Source of the DNA: Struthidea cinerea
Lineage: Eukaryota > Chordata > Aves > Passeriformes > Corcoracidae
DNA: 64,000 bases
NCBI GenBank assembly: GCA_013397865.1
Contig: VZTI01000933.1
Location: 2,135,046-2,199,045 of the forward strand
Direction of reading: 5' to 3'
The notes beneath the pieces are model-generated. The model was not told the DNA's origin and searched no databases. It worked only from the letters and a program-made list of their open reading frames with translations. A program made the translations under genes and the position numbers. This document shows positions 1-12,477 of this stretch, piece by piece (position 1 is the first letter of the stretch; the number at the start of each line of letters is the position of its first letter).

Positions 1-3000
1 CCATCTTTCATCAAACCTTGCCTCACAGATGTGGCAGAGGAAAGGCATTTCCTGCCTACCAGAGTGAGGGGGAAGATGCAAGGGATGGGTTTAACATTTT
101 CTGGAGCCTGAAGCCAAAAATTGCGTTCTTATTAGCTTGGCAACTGGTCATGGCTGCTGGCTGTTCTGCTGTTGTGTGTCACTGGTTCCTGCCAGAAAGG
201 AGTGGTGTTGATAAAAGGAAAGCGTTGAAGAAGTGCCTGCTCCATGTCCATGTGTTCGCAATAGGGAGCACGGCAGCATCCTGGGCTCAAGGAAGCCCCG
301 CTGTGCCTGTCTGGGAGCCAGTGTGAACAGAACTGGAGTGCACATGGAACCCTGATTCACTTGAGTGTGTGTAACAGACAGGGGTGGAATACATACACGG
401 GCTTTTATAACCCTTGGGAACTGCAACAGGGGATGTCAGCTCAGTTACCAATGGCTCTGGTTTGGTTATCCTGCAAATCGCAGTATTCATGTTGGGCAGG
501 AAGTGCCTGGGAATTCATTTCAGGTGAAGTGCATACAGATAATGTGTTTAATGCTTTTATCTTATTAACCTGTGACTATTAGTTGGTGAACTATTTAAAG
601 AGCAAAGTGCTATTTAACAATAAAGGGTATTTCCTTGCCAGCTATTTAATAGTCTTCAGAGTAGAGATGGCTTATGGGCATGAAAAAGAATGAAAGGAAG
701 AAGCAAAAGTTTCTAATTCCTGGGTTGAAATTCCCTGGAGGTGTTTGTCCAAAGAAAGAAAATCCAGATCCCCAGAGCCTATTCCTAAGGAGAATGTAAA
801 ACTGCATTACTTTTCTGTATTTCTTATATAAGAGTCTACTAATCAGGATTTCCTGGATAAAGGAATGTCAGCTAAATCTTAATTTTTGCTGGCTTCCCAC
901 AGCGATTATTAAATCCAATAAATACCTCCTACAAATATATATATGCAATGCTAAAAGTATAATTCTTATTGTAGGAAAAAAAAGCTTTACAGCTTTACTT
1001 GTCGTTTATAAATATTAATGAAATAATTTTTAGTAGAGCCTTGTGAACTTAGAAGATACCTAGAAAGTGTATGCAATTATTACATAATGTAATCAAGAGC
1101 TTGAAGGAAGAGGAGACGAATCCTAAAAGAAGATTTAAGTCTGCTTGGAAGGTTCAGATACATACCTTCAGTGATTTTTAGAAACATTCTGACTTCTAAG
1201 TTACATTAATGCCTTGATGCTATTGAAAATGTTGGGTGCCTAGCTTTATATTGAAATAATTTTTAAAAACCATTAGTGGTTTGACCAAAACCACAAAAAT
1301 TAGTGAGAAGTGAAGAGCTGGAAATGAAAGTTCTTATTTTCATTTTTAAGATTATTCTGCCATAACTAACCTATGTGCTGGACTTTGCTCCAGCTTTCTT
1401 TACTCCAAAAATATACAAATGTGATGTGCCAGTAGGTCCAGCTTTGATTATTCAGTGAAATTGCTCTATAGGATCTGTGGATGATGATGAGATACCAGGC
1501 ACAGACATCAGCGGACCTTATGCATCCAAGTTAGCTGAACAGCCAGCTGCAGCAGCAAGCTCATGTCTCCTGCTCCTGCTTTGAATGTTTGGGGATAGAG
1601 GCTACAGTAGCACCTAGATACAAACAACATTAAACTATAGAGAAACCGCAGTAGTGTGGAAGAGTTGTCAGTGGCTGCGGCTGCAGACCTGCAGCGGGAA
1701 GTGGAATAGGACAGGTGTCCTACAAAAGCCCAATTTCTTCGTTCAGTGTTTTATTATAAGGTAGCCAGAATAATGTAGAGTATGCAAATAATCCTGGCAT
1801 TGGAATACCATGGTATTCCTTTAGCATACAACTGCTCTTCTAGGGAATGGGTTGGGTGCAACAATGTGGATTCTGCTGCACCAAGGTGAGACGGGTTTAC
1901 TGATGAGAAGCAACTGGAGGAATCCTGATGAGTAAGTACATCTATCTGCATTGCATAGGCAGTGAAGGCAAGGGTTAATAACAATCCCAACAGTTCCCAC
2001 CAGATCTGAAGTTATTCCAGAGTGAGTAGCAGCCAACTGCTTCTTGCATTCTATCTCTTCTTTATTGACAGACGGAGAGTATGGGAAATATTGTGACCAT
2101 ATGAAATAAACCCAGGTGTACCAAACCGGCCGTGTGGCAGCTTGTTTGAGAGGTCAGGTCTGTGAGCTGGTGGAAGGGGTCACATCTTGTCTGGTGTCAT
2201 CGGCTGGCGCGGGGCCGCAGTCCTGTGAGCGATCCTCGAGTGTTACATTAACAGAAGCGATGCCAGGAGGGCTCACGCAGCTGCAGGCTGGGAGGCTGAA
2301 GGGGATGTGAGTCAGCCCCGAGGCAGCCGCCCTCCAAAGGGCCAGAGCTGCTTCAGCACGTGTTGCTGCCGAAGCTCTGCAGGGACATCGGGACACTGGC
2401 TACTGCTGGGGAGGGGACGCTGGAGGAGCTCTGACACCTGGCTCCCTGGCACCCTGCTGTGCCACGGCTCTGCTTGGCTCTCTCAAACTGTGCTTCAACC
2501 CATTTAAATCCTTTGCGTCTTATGGTGGTACAGGCACTGTGAAGTGAGGGATGCTCAGGGGAATGTCTGAGTCTCCCCCAGCTGGGCCAGCAGACTGAGA
2601 TGTGGGGCATCAACTTCTTCCTAGGAGCGGAAGCATTGCCATACCGAAATTACAAAAAGCTTGGTGGTCCTACAGTGTGTTTACATACATTTGAAATAGA
2701 GTGAATCAAATGGAAGTAAAAGATAAAGAGAACAAATGTGGACTTCATGAAGATTTATAAAATGTCAAAACTCAGGAGAAAAATTTGCAGTAATGATCTA
2801 GTAGATGAAAATAAGTTACTTTGCTTTACTAATGGACAGTTTATTTTACAAAGCCACTGTCCCATATTGCACAGTATGCACACATTATAGAATGCCCTCC
2901 CTATCTCAAGTAGATAAATAACATTAGCACAAAGCCAAGAAGATTTATAGCATGCATGAATCTCTCTCCATTACTCTTTTCCGACTAAGTTTTTGTAACT

Positions 3001-6000
3001 CTTTCTATTGCATATGAATTACTTCACTGGCCAAGCTAATTCCCGGAGTAACTCCCTTGGCTCTAGTGGAAGTACTCCAAAGATGATTTTGAGGTGCACA
3101 CTAAAACAGCTCATACAGGGAGTAGATGGATGTTATAAAACAAAGTACTCATGCTAATTGGCGATGGCATCATCCCATCAACCCCAGAGCAAGTGGATTG
3201 TTCCTAGCCTCTGTTACAGATCTCTAGTACAGACCAGTCATTTCTTTCTTTTCTTTTTCTATTGCTTGTATCCTAAAGCAATTAGCTACTTGGAAACTAT
3301 ATTGCCTTTCATCTGGAGACAGATGCTATTCCTGCTTATGTTTTTATAGTTACTACCTAATATGACTTTGGTTGTTCTGGCAGAAATGTACTGTTGTACT
3401 TAGACTGCCTGTCACCTTCCAACTGAAGGTCCCAAAGCACATGGCCCAACTCATGCCTCCCAACACTCAGGAGGTAAATAGGTAATTTTATAGATATTTA
3501 ATAGACAAGAGGAGTTCAAATTCTGTCTTGTCTGGAAAATTCTAATGGGTTTAGAGTGCTTGCCTTTTGGGAATGGTCCTTGCACATTCACATCCCCATT
3601 CACAGCTGTTCTTTCTGCTGGAAACCTGAACGTTGCTTGGTGGACTGTGCATCTAAATGGACTTTCTGTTGTGGGTGGAGGTTACATCAGTGCGCTCATG
3701 GTTTGTGTATGGGCCTGGGTCTGCTGCAACAAGCTGTTACATTTCTTCCTAGCATGTGTTTCACATCACTGCAGAATTAGCACATCATCACACAAATGAT
3801 CAATGCCGGGTTCAGTCCAGGAGGGAACCAAATTTAAAAGGAAACTGCATATGCACAATTTCAGAATTTTAAATGGGAGCCGCTGCTAAAAGGCTCATAG
3901 AAAAATCCTGGCACATATTGAGGTAAGAAAAATGTCTTTAGAGTTTTAAAATTTCAGATCAAAATTTTCCAGAGTTCTCAGCAGCATTAATCAAGATAAA
4001 AAAAAAGCAAAAGTTGTGTTAATTATGCATGTGCAACAGTCTGGGAAATGTGGAAAATCTTATAAGAAAGGAGTTTGATGTTCCATTTAATATTTAATTT
4101 CATTGACACCCCTCCCCCCAAATTAACAGGAAGCTAAATTGTGTCTGAACTTTTTGAAATGCATATGGACTGACACTAAGTATGAACATTTTCAGTCTTA
4201 AAGGAATAAAATTGAGAAAATGGCAAGCAATCAGAAACAAAAGTTACATTACATGCCTAACTATTGTATCTATAGTGGCCACTACTACTGCCATTATAAT
4301 ACACAAGAGAATTTGAAAGCATTTAGATTTGCCTTTTCAGCTGACAATCTGCCGCAGGTGCTGTGCTATTATAAATAACTATTCAGCTGTTATGTGTTAT
4401 TGTCTAAATCACATTTTGAACCTGACGTATAAGCTGTACAACCCATAGATCAAATCTAAGAAATTGGCTCTTGTTTGCAACGTAGTTATTTTAAAGGAAG
4501 AAAATACCCAGTAAATCAAACTCACAAAGAATTTTAATTATGCTGCTTGTTCCTAGGAGCAGTATTACAGTTTTACATTCCAACACTGTGTGCATGGGAA
4601 ATTTAATACACAACACCTGTTAACAATACATACTCTGATGAATGCTTGGCTAAAAATTGCTTTCTGATTTTTTTTTTAATTATATAGGGTGGAGAGAAAG
4701 AAGATTGAATCCATTTTTTTCTGTAAGCAGACAAATTGTATCTATTTAGTATAATGATTTACATTTTACCATCAGATGAAATCATACAGGAAATTTTTTT
4801 GGTCTAATACAGAAATAATTATGATTGCTCTATCATTATTACATGAGTGATAATAGGATTTATGCATAGCAGCAAAAGGTGTAGGTAGCACTGGAAAAAT
4901 TGTTTCCATTATAATCCCCTACTTGCAGGCTCTGATTTTAATTCTCATTTGGCATCAAAAATTTACACGGTTGAGTTCAACTTAAAAAATGCTTTATTTG
5001 GATTGCATTCAATTTCTCTATATTTTCAACAAAACTTTTCACTGTGGCGGTGAGAAAAATACTTCTCTGGTATGTGTATAAAACATCCAGTTACAGTTTA
5101 TACTTTGAAATGCAGCAGAGGCAGTGAAAATTTAAATAGTCATTTATCAAGAGTAATGTCTGGCTTGGGTAACGTGCAAAAGGTAGTTACCAAGAAGGAA
5201 TGTGTGATCCATGTGCTAGTGTAAAAGCAAGATGTAGAAGGAAAACTGCATTGTGTGATAAACCCAGGAAATAAAACTTTGAGTCACTTTTGTATAGGAA
5301 AGCCTATAATCATCTTTTGAAGCTTTGTCTGGTTTTGGAGCTTGATCTTCTTTTCATCAAAGGGAGTTTCAAAATTTACATCAGAGGAAATAAAGAGGCA
5401 GAAATTAGAGTTGAAAGAGCATCCCTGATCCTCCACTTTTGGGACTTTCCATTTTTACTGCAGTCAAGTTCTAATTGCTAATTTTATAAGTAAGCAATGG
5501 CTCAGTCCTCCCATCCTCGCGCTGGCTGAACTCCCGTGGCTTTGCCTGTGAATTGCTGAGCTGCTGCCCTGCTCAGGTGGCTGCAGTGGTGAGTTGGGGG
5601 AGCCCTGGCGAGGGATGGCAGCGGGCGGGTGCATTGCTGGTTCTGAGCACACTGAAAGGTTGAGGAGAACTGGAAACATGACCCACGGAGCCTAACAAAG
5701 CCGTGTGCTTCTGAACACAAATGTTTTCACTGCAGGGTTCCCAGGGAACAAAGGGAGTCGTGGCCTTTACAAAGTACACAAATGGTAGAAATACTTGTAC
5801 ACAAAGTCTGACTCACAGCTCATGTAAAGAATATGACAAACTTCTTAGTCTAATTGATTAACTCTAAATAATGTCCTTTCAAATGCCATCCCCAGAAGCA
5901 GTTTCTATTGGAGCTATTTTTTATCCTTTTGCCACAGATTGTTTTAAAAGAATTATGGGAAATGACAGCAGTAGAACTAAAGTTCGATTTTTCACAGATG

Positions 6001-9000
6001 AAGCTACAAAATGCATGGAGTAATGTAATCCAGTCAGACAAGTGAGTAAATTATATCTTGGTTGCAACAACGCACCACTTGCTGAATATCAATAAGGATA
6101 TGTTTCCTTCTTTAGAGTGAAAATAATATTTGCTGTTAATGTAAATGGTTCTGAATGTCCCTGGCAGTATAGGCACAGATGCCAAACAGCATTAAAATTG
6201 AGCAGAATCTCATCTTTTGTTTGTGAGGAAGAGGAAGATCGTGTTCACAGATGTTAAAACAAGGAGGATGATTCCTTTTACACTGCTTTCCCATAATGAA
6301 ACTCCATTAACTTCTATCATCTTCTTTCAAATTTCAAGTAAATGAGAAAAGCATAAGCTCCAGTTCAAGGAACACTGTCAAACAGTGCGCTGAGGTTTTT
6401 CATTCTCCTTCTAAATTTCCTAGGATAAGTATGTGGGTAACTCTGCACCCTGTGGACCAAAATATACCCCTGTTCTCCATAACCCAACAGTCACAAGTGT
6501 CAGCAGAGTGACATGTGAACAGAGTGATATGTGAACTCTGCCCCATCTTTCTCTTCCTTTGAATTTTGGGTTCCAAGATACTGAGGAACTCGAGAATCGG
6601 TTAGACTAATCAGGCTTCCACTCTACAACAGGCTAATTCTGCCTCAGCTAAATCAATACATTACTTTAATAAATACCTTATGGAAGCATTTGACCCCTGT
6701 TCTAGAAGAAACCCATGAATGTTCCATATGACATCACATGCAGAGCTCGTATGCAGTTAAAGTGATATTCTTAGCACAAATATATGTGCTGGCCTTGGGT
6801 CCTCTGCTCAATGAGTTTTATTTTTACTAGAAGTAATATACTTAAGCTCTCTAGAGCTCTGCAAATTCATTTTTTACATGCAACTACATAATCTTTTTGG
6901 AGTGAATATGGACATTAACTCCTCCTTGCAGCTCTCTATAAACATATGCTTGCACAGCAGATATTTCAAATTCAGAATCCAGGAAGGAAAGTGCTCCCAG
7001 GACTGATTACTGAGTTATATACCCTTTTATTTTAATGTACTTTGCCAAGATGAGTCCATAACCTCAAATGAGTCAGGGAAGAAGAGGGGAAGGGCAATAA
7101 CAAACAGCTTCATCGTAATTTTAACCCTACTGCCTAGTGATCACAGAATAACCTTTATGCTTACACATTTTAGGAGACTACACAGACACATTCTTCCTGA
7201 GCATGCTCATCCACTCCTTGGGATTTGTACTCTGTAATTCCAAGTACACAGGGAGAAGTCACGTGACACCTAATCAATTCATTGCTTGGTTCTGGTCGCA
7301 GGGACACTTAGGATGTATTGCTAGACTGCAGAGTGACAAATTTCACTCTCTTGGACAGATCTCACTCTGTAAAATGGAGATACGTTTGCCAGACTGACTC
7401 TCCAGGTGTTGCTGCCATAGCTGGGATTCTGCTCCAAGATGCCACTTATGTTATGTCCCCGTAATTCAGGCTTGCCAGTCATTATTAAATAATTAAAGAA
7501 ATATCGAGACACCTTGGAAGCTGTTCGTGTAGTCCAACAAGCAAACGATTCACAAATAAACAACAAATACAGTCAGCTCTAGTATACAAGACAACTTTTG
7601 TCTTCAGTAACTATAGTCTCTCTATTGAAAATTCCCCTGTAATTTCAGCTGGATGTATTTTTTCACTTGCTGCCCTAAATTGTTATATGTTATTCTAAAA
7701 GCTGGTTAATATCATATGGAGAAGGTGGCAAAAATCAATAGAGCTTCACAACAAAGGCATGAAAGGAGTAGAATATGAAATCTCTGAAAGAAATGATGTT
7801 CCCATTTGGGGGCAAAAGGGCAAGGACAATGGAATCAGTGAATTTTTTTTTTTTTTGTAGACTTTGCTCTGTTACTAAGATGTAATACTTCACACAGTTG
7901 TGTCTTTCTATCTTCTTTAGTCTGCCAACAGAATGAAGCAGTAGTTCAAACTGAAAAGTCAAGTTTTGTCTATCAAAATGAAATTTCAAGAGAGTTTGCC
8001 CAGAAGATTAATGTCTCATCTTTTTCATGGAGTAAAATATACTCCAGTTCATGTAAACTTGCCAAGATTAACGGTATACATTATATCCTTAAAAAAGATA
8101 CAGAGTAGATGGGAATCCGAGCTCAAGTGGCAGTCTGAAGAGAGAATATATACACATATATTACATAGCACCAATACTTACGTATGTTTAATATATAGCA
8201 TATTTTATATAGAATATGAATATATGTAATACTGTATTTGATAGATTTTTATCTCTGTTTGCTATTATAACTTGTTTAATTGTTCTTTCTGGTGATTTTT
8301 CTCACGACATTAATTGGCACATTCTGTACTGCAGTGTGTCCTCCTGAAGAACGCAGCGCTCTGTCAGTGAAACAACGCTCTCAGCAAACCCAAACCCCTA
8401 CACAATGCTTATGTTAAATTATTTGTCCATTGTCACCAGTGTACTCATGGCTGTATAAGACTGAGGGGGCTGAGAGTCATCCTGTGGTCAGTGCTCTTCT
8501 TTTTGTCTCTTGTCTTGAATTTGGGACTTCTGAGTGGATTGTCCTAGTTTGAAAAATGACTGTGAGGAGTCCTTGAGTTCTACAGAGATTTTGGGTTTTG
8601 TTTTAGCAATTGGTGACCTTGAGGGTAGGTAGTTTGAAACAGCTGCACTCTAAATTATCCATATTGCTTTATCTTATACATCAGGTCTCATAGTTCAGGT
8701 TTTTTTACTAAAAGGTACTTAGAGGGGAAAAAAACCTAAGCTTTCTTAGTTCATACTGATGGTGTACTGAAATGTTATATGCACATTTACATTATTTCTA
8801 CCATTTAATACGTAGGAAGGAGCTGTCTTGCACTACCAGGTTAAATACTTTCCTATTTCTGCTTGAAGTTCTTGTTGGCAAGAAAAAGTACAGGTCCCCT
8901 GGAGATGGGCTACATGTTCTTTTAAGTATTTTCTATCTAATTTTTAGGATTTCTATGAACCTCAATTCAATTTCTTGGCAATAGATATAGCAGTCTTCTG

Positions 9001-10913
9001 GCTATGATCAAGAAGAGAATCAATCTAAAATTTGCTTTTATCCTCCATTGAGCCACTTCTCTTTATGGTGAGAGGATAATGGAATCATTGATAGAATACA
9101 CATTTTATTACTTTCATTTTTCCATGTGCATATTGTTTTGAATAATTGAAAAGTTATGATTTGCTACATTTAACTTGTACTTTCTTATTGCTGGGCCGAG
9201 TACTAAAATTACAAGTCTCTCAAAATCAATGTCATATCACATGGAAATTTTGCCTACCTATTAATTAAACAGACAGGGAGAGATACTGAGCTAGATTGTG
9301 TTGACAAACAGTAAGCAAAAGAGAAGCAGCATCTCTCCCTTAATAACTCAGAACTCTGTCTATCCGGCTGCTGATACACCAAAGCAGTTATCCTCTTGTA
9401 CCTGTATCTCATTTTAATTGGATACTGCCTAAGAAATGGCAGAATTATATTTTTGTTTTAAAAACAAGTTTCCCTGACAACCTGGGATTTATGTTTTTCT
9501 TTTCCTAGTACATAATCATGCCCAGAATTTTTTTCTGAAGGTGTTGTCTTGGGGTGTGTATCTATATATGTAAAACAGAAAAACATTACCTTAGAGGGAA
9601 TGCTGTTCCCTGGATAGAGTATCTGCGAAGAATGTTATAAAGGAGCTGGGAGGGGATGATTAATTACTATGTTAATGCCCTTATGTACAGTAATGCAGGG
9701 CTCTTTACTAAGAGCCATGTAGCACTAATGTCCTGTTGCTTTCACAAATTGCCCATTTGTTACTAGGAGGGTCAAACCCAAATACTGCGTGCAAGTCCTC
9801 CACTTGCCCGTGGTTTTTTCTCAATTCTTGTCCCACAGGGCACGAGTATAAGCAATTTGTTGTCACGAGGGCTGGCAGCCAGGGGAGCTGTATGTCCATC
9901 TGATGTTGATGTAACAAGCAAGGCTCCGCTAGGAATTTCCATCTGCTTTTCATCCTGAATTTGCTTATGTCTAATTACTGTGCTTGGTGATGCTTAACTA
10001 AAAGTGAATGGAAACGTGTTTGCGATTGAACGTTTTCATAGAATCTCTGTCAGTAGGAGGATGTTTCTGTGGGCCTGGAGTTTACAAAATCTTTGCTTTG
10101 TAAAAGGCAGCTTCTGAAAATTCATTCCTTTTCTTAAATTAATACGTTTCATTTACTCCTGAAATGCCAGGATCTCTGCAACGAGAAAGAAAATCAGACT
10201 GAATCACCTTGGTTATTAAACCTTTGGAGGACTCAGTGGAATATTTTGGAGCACTTGCAGCTTCTAGTTGTGTTCCAATTGCAGGTGACCTGCACCATCA
10301 AAGCTTTGCTTGCAGCTGTGACCTTTATTCCCCTTTTGACATGGACTTGTGTGATGCAGGTGAACTTGCTCCCTGCCCAAAAGATGTGGTATCGTGATGA
10401 AGAGGAAAGTATTTCTACAAAGACAATTGTGTAGTTCATTGTGCAGGGAGCAGTGTGGAATTGCTGTATTTGTGATGCTTCAGTGCATAATTAGCAAAAT
10501 GAAAATCTGAGAACTTGAAGAAAATTGAGGGGAACAACCAGCTCTTTGCCCAGCCCCTGCCAGGGCCGAGTGTTAGTGGGCTGTGTGGGGGTTATCTTGT
10601 ACAGGCTGGAGGTGGTCCAGGCACCACGAGCTGAAGAGCTTTAATCAAAGCAAGAAAATAAAGTGTTCCTTCCAAGATCCTCATGCACTGAGTGATACCA
10701 GCCTTGGCAAAACCTCTCCCAAACCTGAACTCCGGTTGCTTCTCAGACAAACAGAAGAGCACTTACCGTGCAAAGCCAGATTTTCAAATATGTTCTGTTT
10801 AAATTACATATGCCGGAACAGACACATTCAGGAAACCTTTGCATCTAACACAGCTACTCCAGTGGAGAAAGAGCTCTGCTGTTCTCCTCTAACCTGGACT
10901 CTCTGTGACCATT

Positions 10914-10980
10914 AGGAATCATAGAAAATCTACCACGGTTACCTGTAGTTGGAAAGCACTAGGTCAGCGTTTTAAGTTCA
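10914..10980 (-). repeat. Possible short CR1 3'-end fragment, antisense
   Basis: AATCATAGAAAATC followed by GTAGTTGGAAAGCAC resembles the complement of a CR1 tail. It is short and diverged, so this is only a possible match. Confidence 0.25.
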
Positions 10981-11646
10981 GTATTTCTGTGTTGCACTTA
11001 CAAGTTTTGCATTTGAAGGAAATCAAAAAGCCACGTTAAATATTCACATACACACAAATGTGGTTTTGTAAACATGAAGGATCCACATGAAATTAGATGG
11101 CATGGCTTGATGCAACCATTGAATTTTTTTTTTTTTTTAATTTTTTATTTCTAAGCCTTTTGACACCATCTAAAAATCTAAATTGAAAAGTGGGAAGTTT
11201 AGGAGCTCACTACTGGAAATGTGGTTTGAGCTTCAATCAGTGCTCAGCTTCAATCACCTGCTCAGTTCAGGTTTTGTGTAAGAGAGAATTCAGTCCTTTA
11301 ATATTGAGCAGGAGAAACAGAATTAGATCTTTCTAAAGGCTTTGAGCCCCCAAGTCTTTTACATTGAAAATGTTCATGGAAATCAATGGGCATTTTCAGT
11401 TCCAGAGGAATGCAGGGTTAAGTCTAGCATCTACCTCTTACCAGCTAGATAACATCATAATGAATGTACACAATGTTATATTGCATCCGAATATCACACT
11501 TAATTCCCCAGTTTTAACACCTTACTACGTGCAGTGCTTGCAGCTCTGAATAATGTTCTTATTTGGTTAGATTTATATACATAGTAAAAGGGGCAGTAAC
11601 ACAGCTGTACAGCTCTCAGCCACAGAGCACAGCACAAATTGCAGGA

Positions 11647-11704
11647 ATTCACAGTGTGGGCTCTATTTCTTTAAAATTCACAGTGTGGGCTCTATTTCTT
11701 TAAA
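11647..11704. repeat. Perfect 29-bp tandem duplication
   Basis: Two identical adjacent copies (11647-11675 and 11676-11704) of a unit beginning ATTCACAGTGTGGGC and ending TTTCTTTAAA. No mismatch separates them, which indicates a recent duplication or an assembly artefact. It lies about 750 bp upstream of the CABCOCO1 start codon. Confidence 0.95.
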
Positions 11705-12352
11705 ATACCATGAATAATTCTACAAAACACTGCAGGATCCAGCTCTCTGAACCTCAAACAGATTTCTGACTCCTTTTGGAAGCGCGATTGGTCTACATGT
11801 GTCAGTGAGGGTCAGGGTGTTTGAGCAGGAACAGGAGCTGCAGACGTGGTGAATCTCACACTATAAATCACAGCCTTAGTGGATAATGGGCATGTTCCTG
11901 TCTCCCGTGACCCAGCTAGGACACAGGTACTTAGTGGTTTGCACATTTTAAGAAACTGATGATGACAAACTTCTGAAGGTGGCAAACTGCTCCAAAGCAG
12001 TGGCAGAGCTTGAAATAGCTGCAGAAATCCCGCGAGGCCCTTGCTTTATGTGGGGCACTGCAAAGAAGCTGTTTTGTCATACCAGCTCCCTCAGCACATC
12101 CATAAACTTTGCAAAGTAAGTTAGGGCTCTTTGTTCTCATTACTGTTCACCTACCAAATGCTTGCATTTTATTTGACCTTGCAGGTGATTGCTGTTACTC
12201 TGAATTACTGCTGCTACATGCAATACAAAGCTTACAGAGAAAACGTTTCAACGTAGTTTTAGTTCATTTCTGTCCCAAGTTTACTACAGAAAGAGGAGCA
12301 GGGGCGGGCCCGTGCCGCGGCGCCAGCGCGGCCGTGAGGGGCGGGGCGGGGC

Positions 12353-12382
12353 NNNNNNNNNNNNNNNNNNNNNNNNNNNNNN
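12353..12382. other. Assembly gap (30 N) inside CpG island
   Basis: Thirty consecutive N lie about 70 bp upstream of the start codon, flanked on both sides by G-rich GC boxes. The gap probably reflects poor sequencing of very GC-rich DNA. Its true length may differ from 30. Confidence 0.97.
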
Positions 12383-12450
12383 CGGGGCCGCCCGTGCCGG
12401 GGGCGGGGCGCGGTGAGGGGCGGTGCCAGCCACGCTGGGGGCCGGCGGCC

Positions 12451-12477
12451 ATGGCGGCCATGGCGGCCAGCGCGCAG
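12451..12477 (+). CDS. CABCOCO1: CABCOCO1 coding exon 1 (start codon)
   Basis: This exon encodes residues 1-9, MAAMAASAQ. It lies in the CpG island and ends at a CAG|GTACCG donor in phase 0. The first ATG (12451) has a G at +4 and a GCGGCC context. A second in-frame ATG at 12460 sits in an identical context because ATGGCGGCC is directly duplicated. I chose the first ATG as the more upstream of the two. An upstream in-frame start hidden by the N gap (12353-12382) cannot be excluded. The exon is very short, so its assignment rests on the CpG island, the start context and the phase match to exon 2. Confidence 0.7.

Larger units (their letters stand above)
1..12290. other. Intergenic region upstream of CABCOCO1
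   Basis: I recognised no exon, RNA gene or intact mobile element here. GC-richer islands of ordinary appearance occur at about 2140-2620 and 5515-5640. The open frames present are short, overlap on both strands and lack family resemblance. In other vertebrates TMEM26 lies upstream of this gene, but nothing here resembles it. AT-rich stretches such as 4000-4500 are possible conserved non-coding DNA, which cannot be judged without an alignment. Confidence 0.6.
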
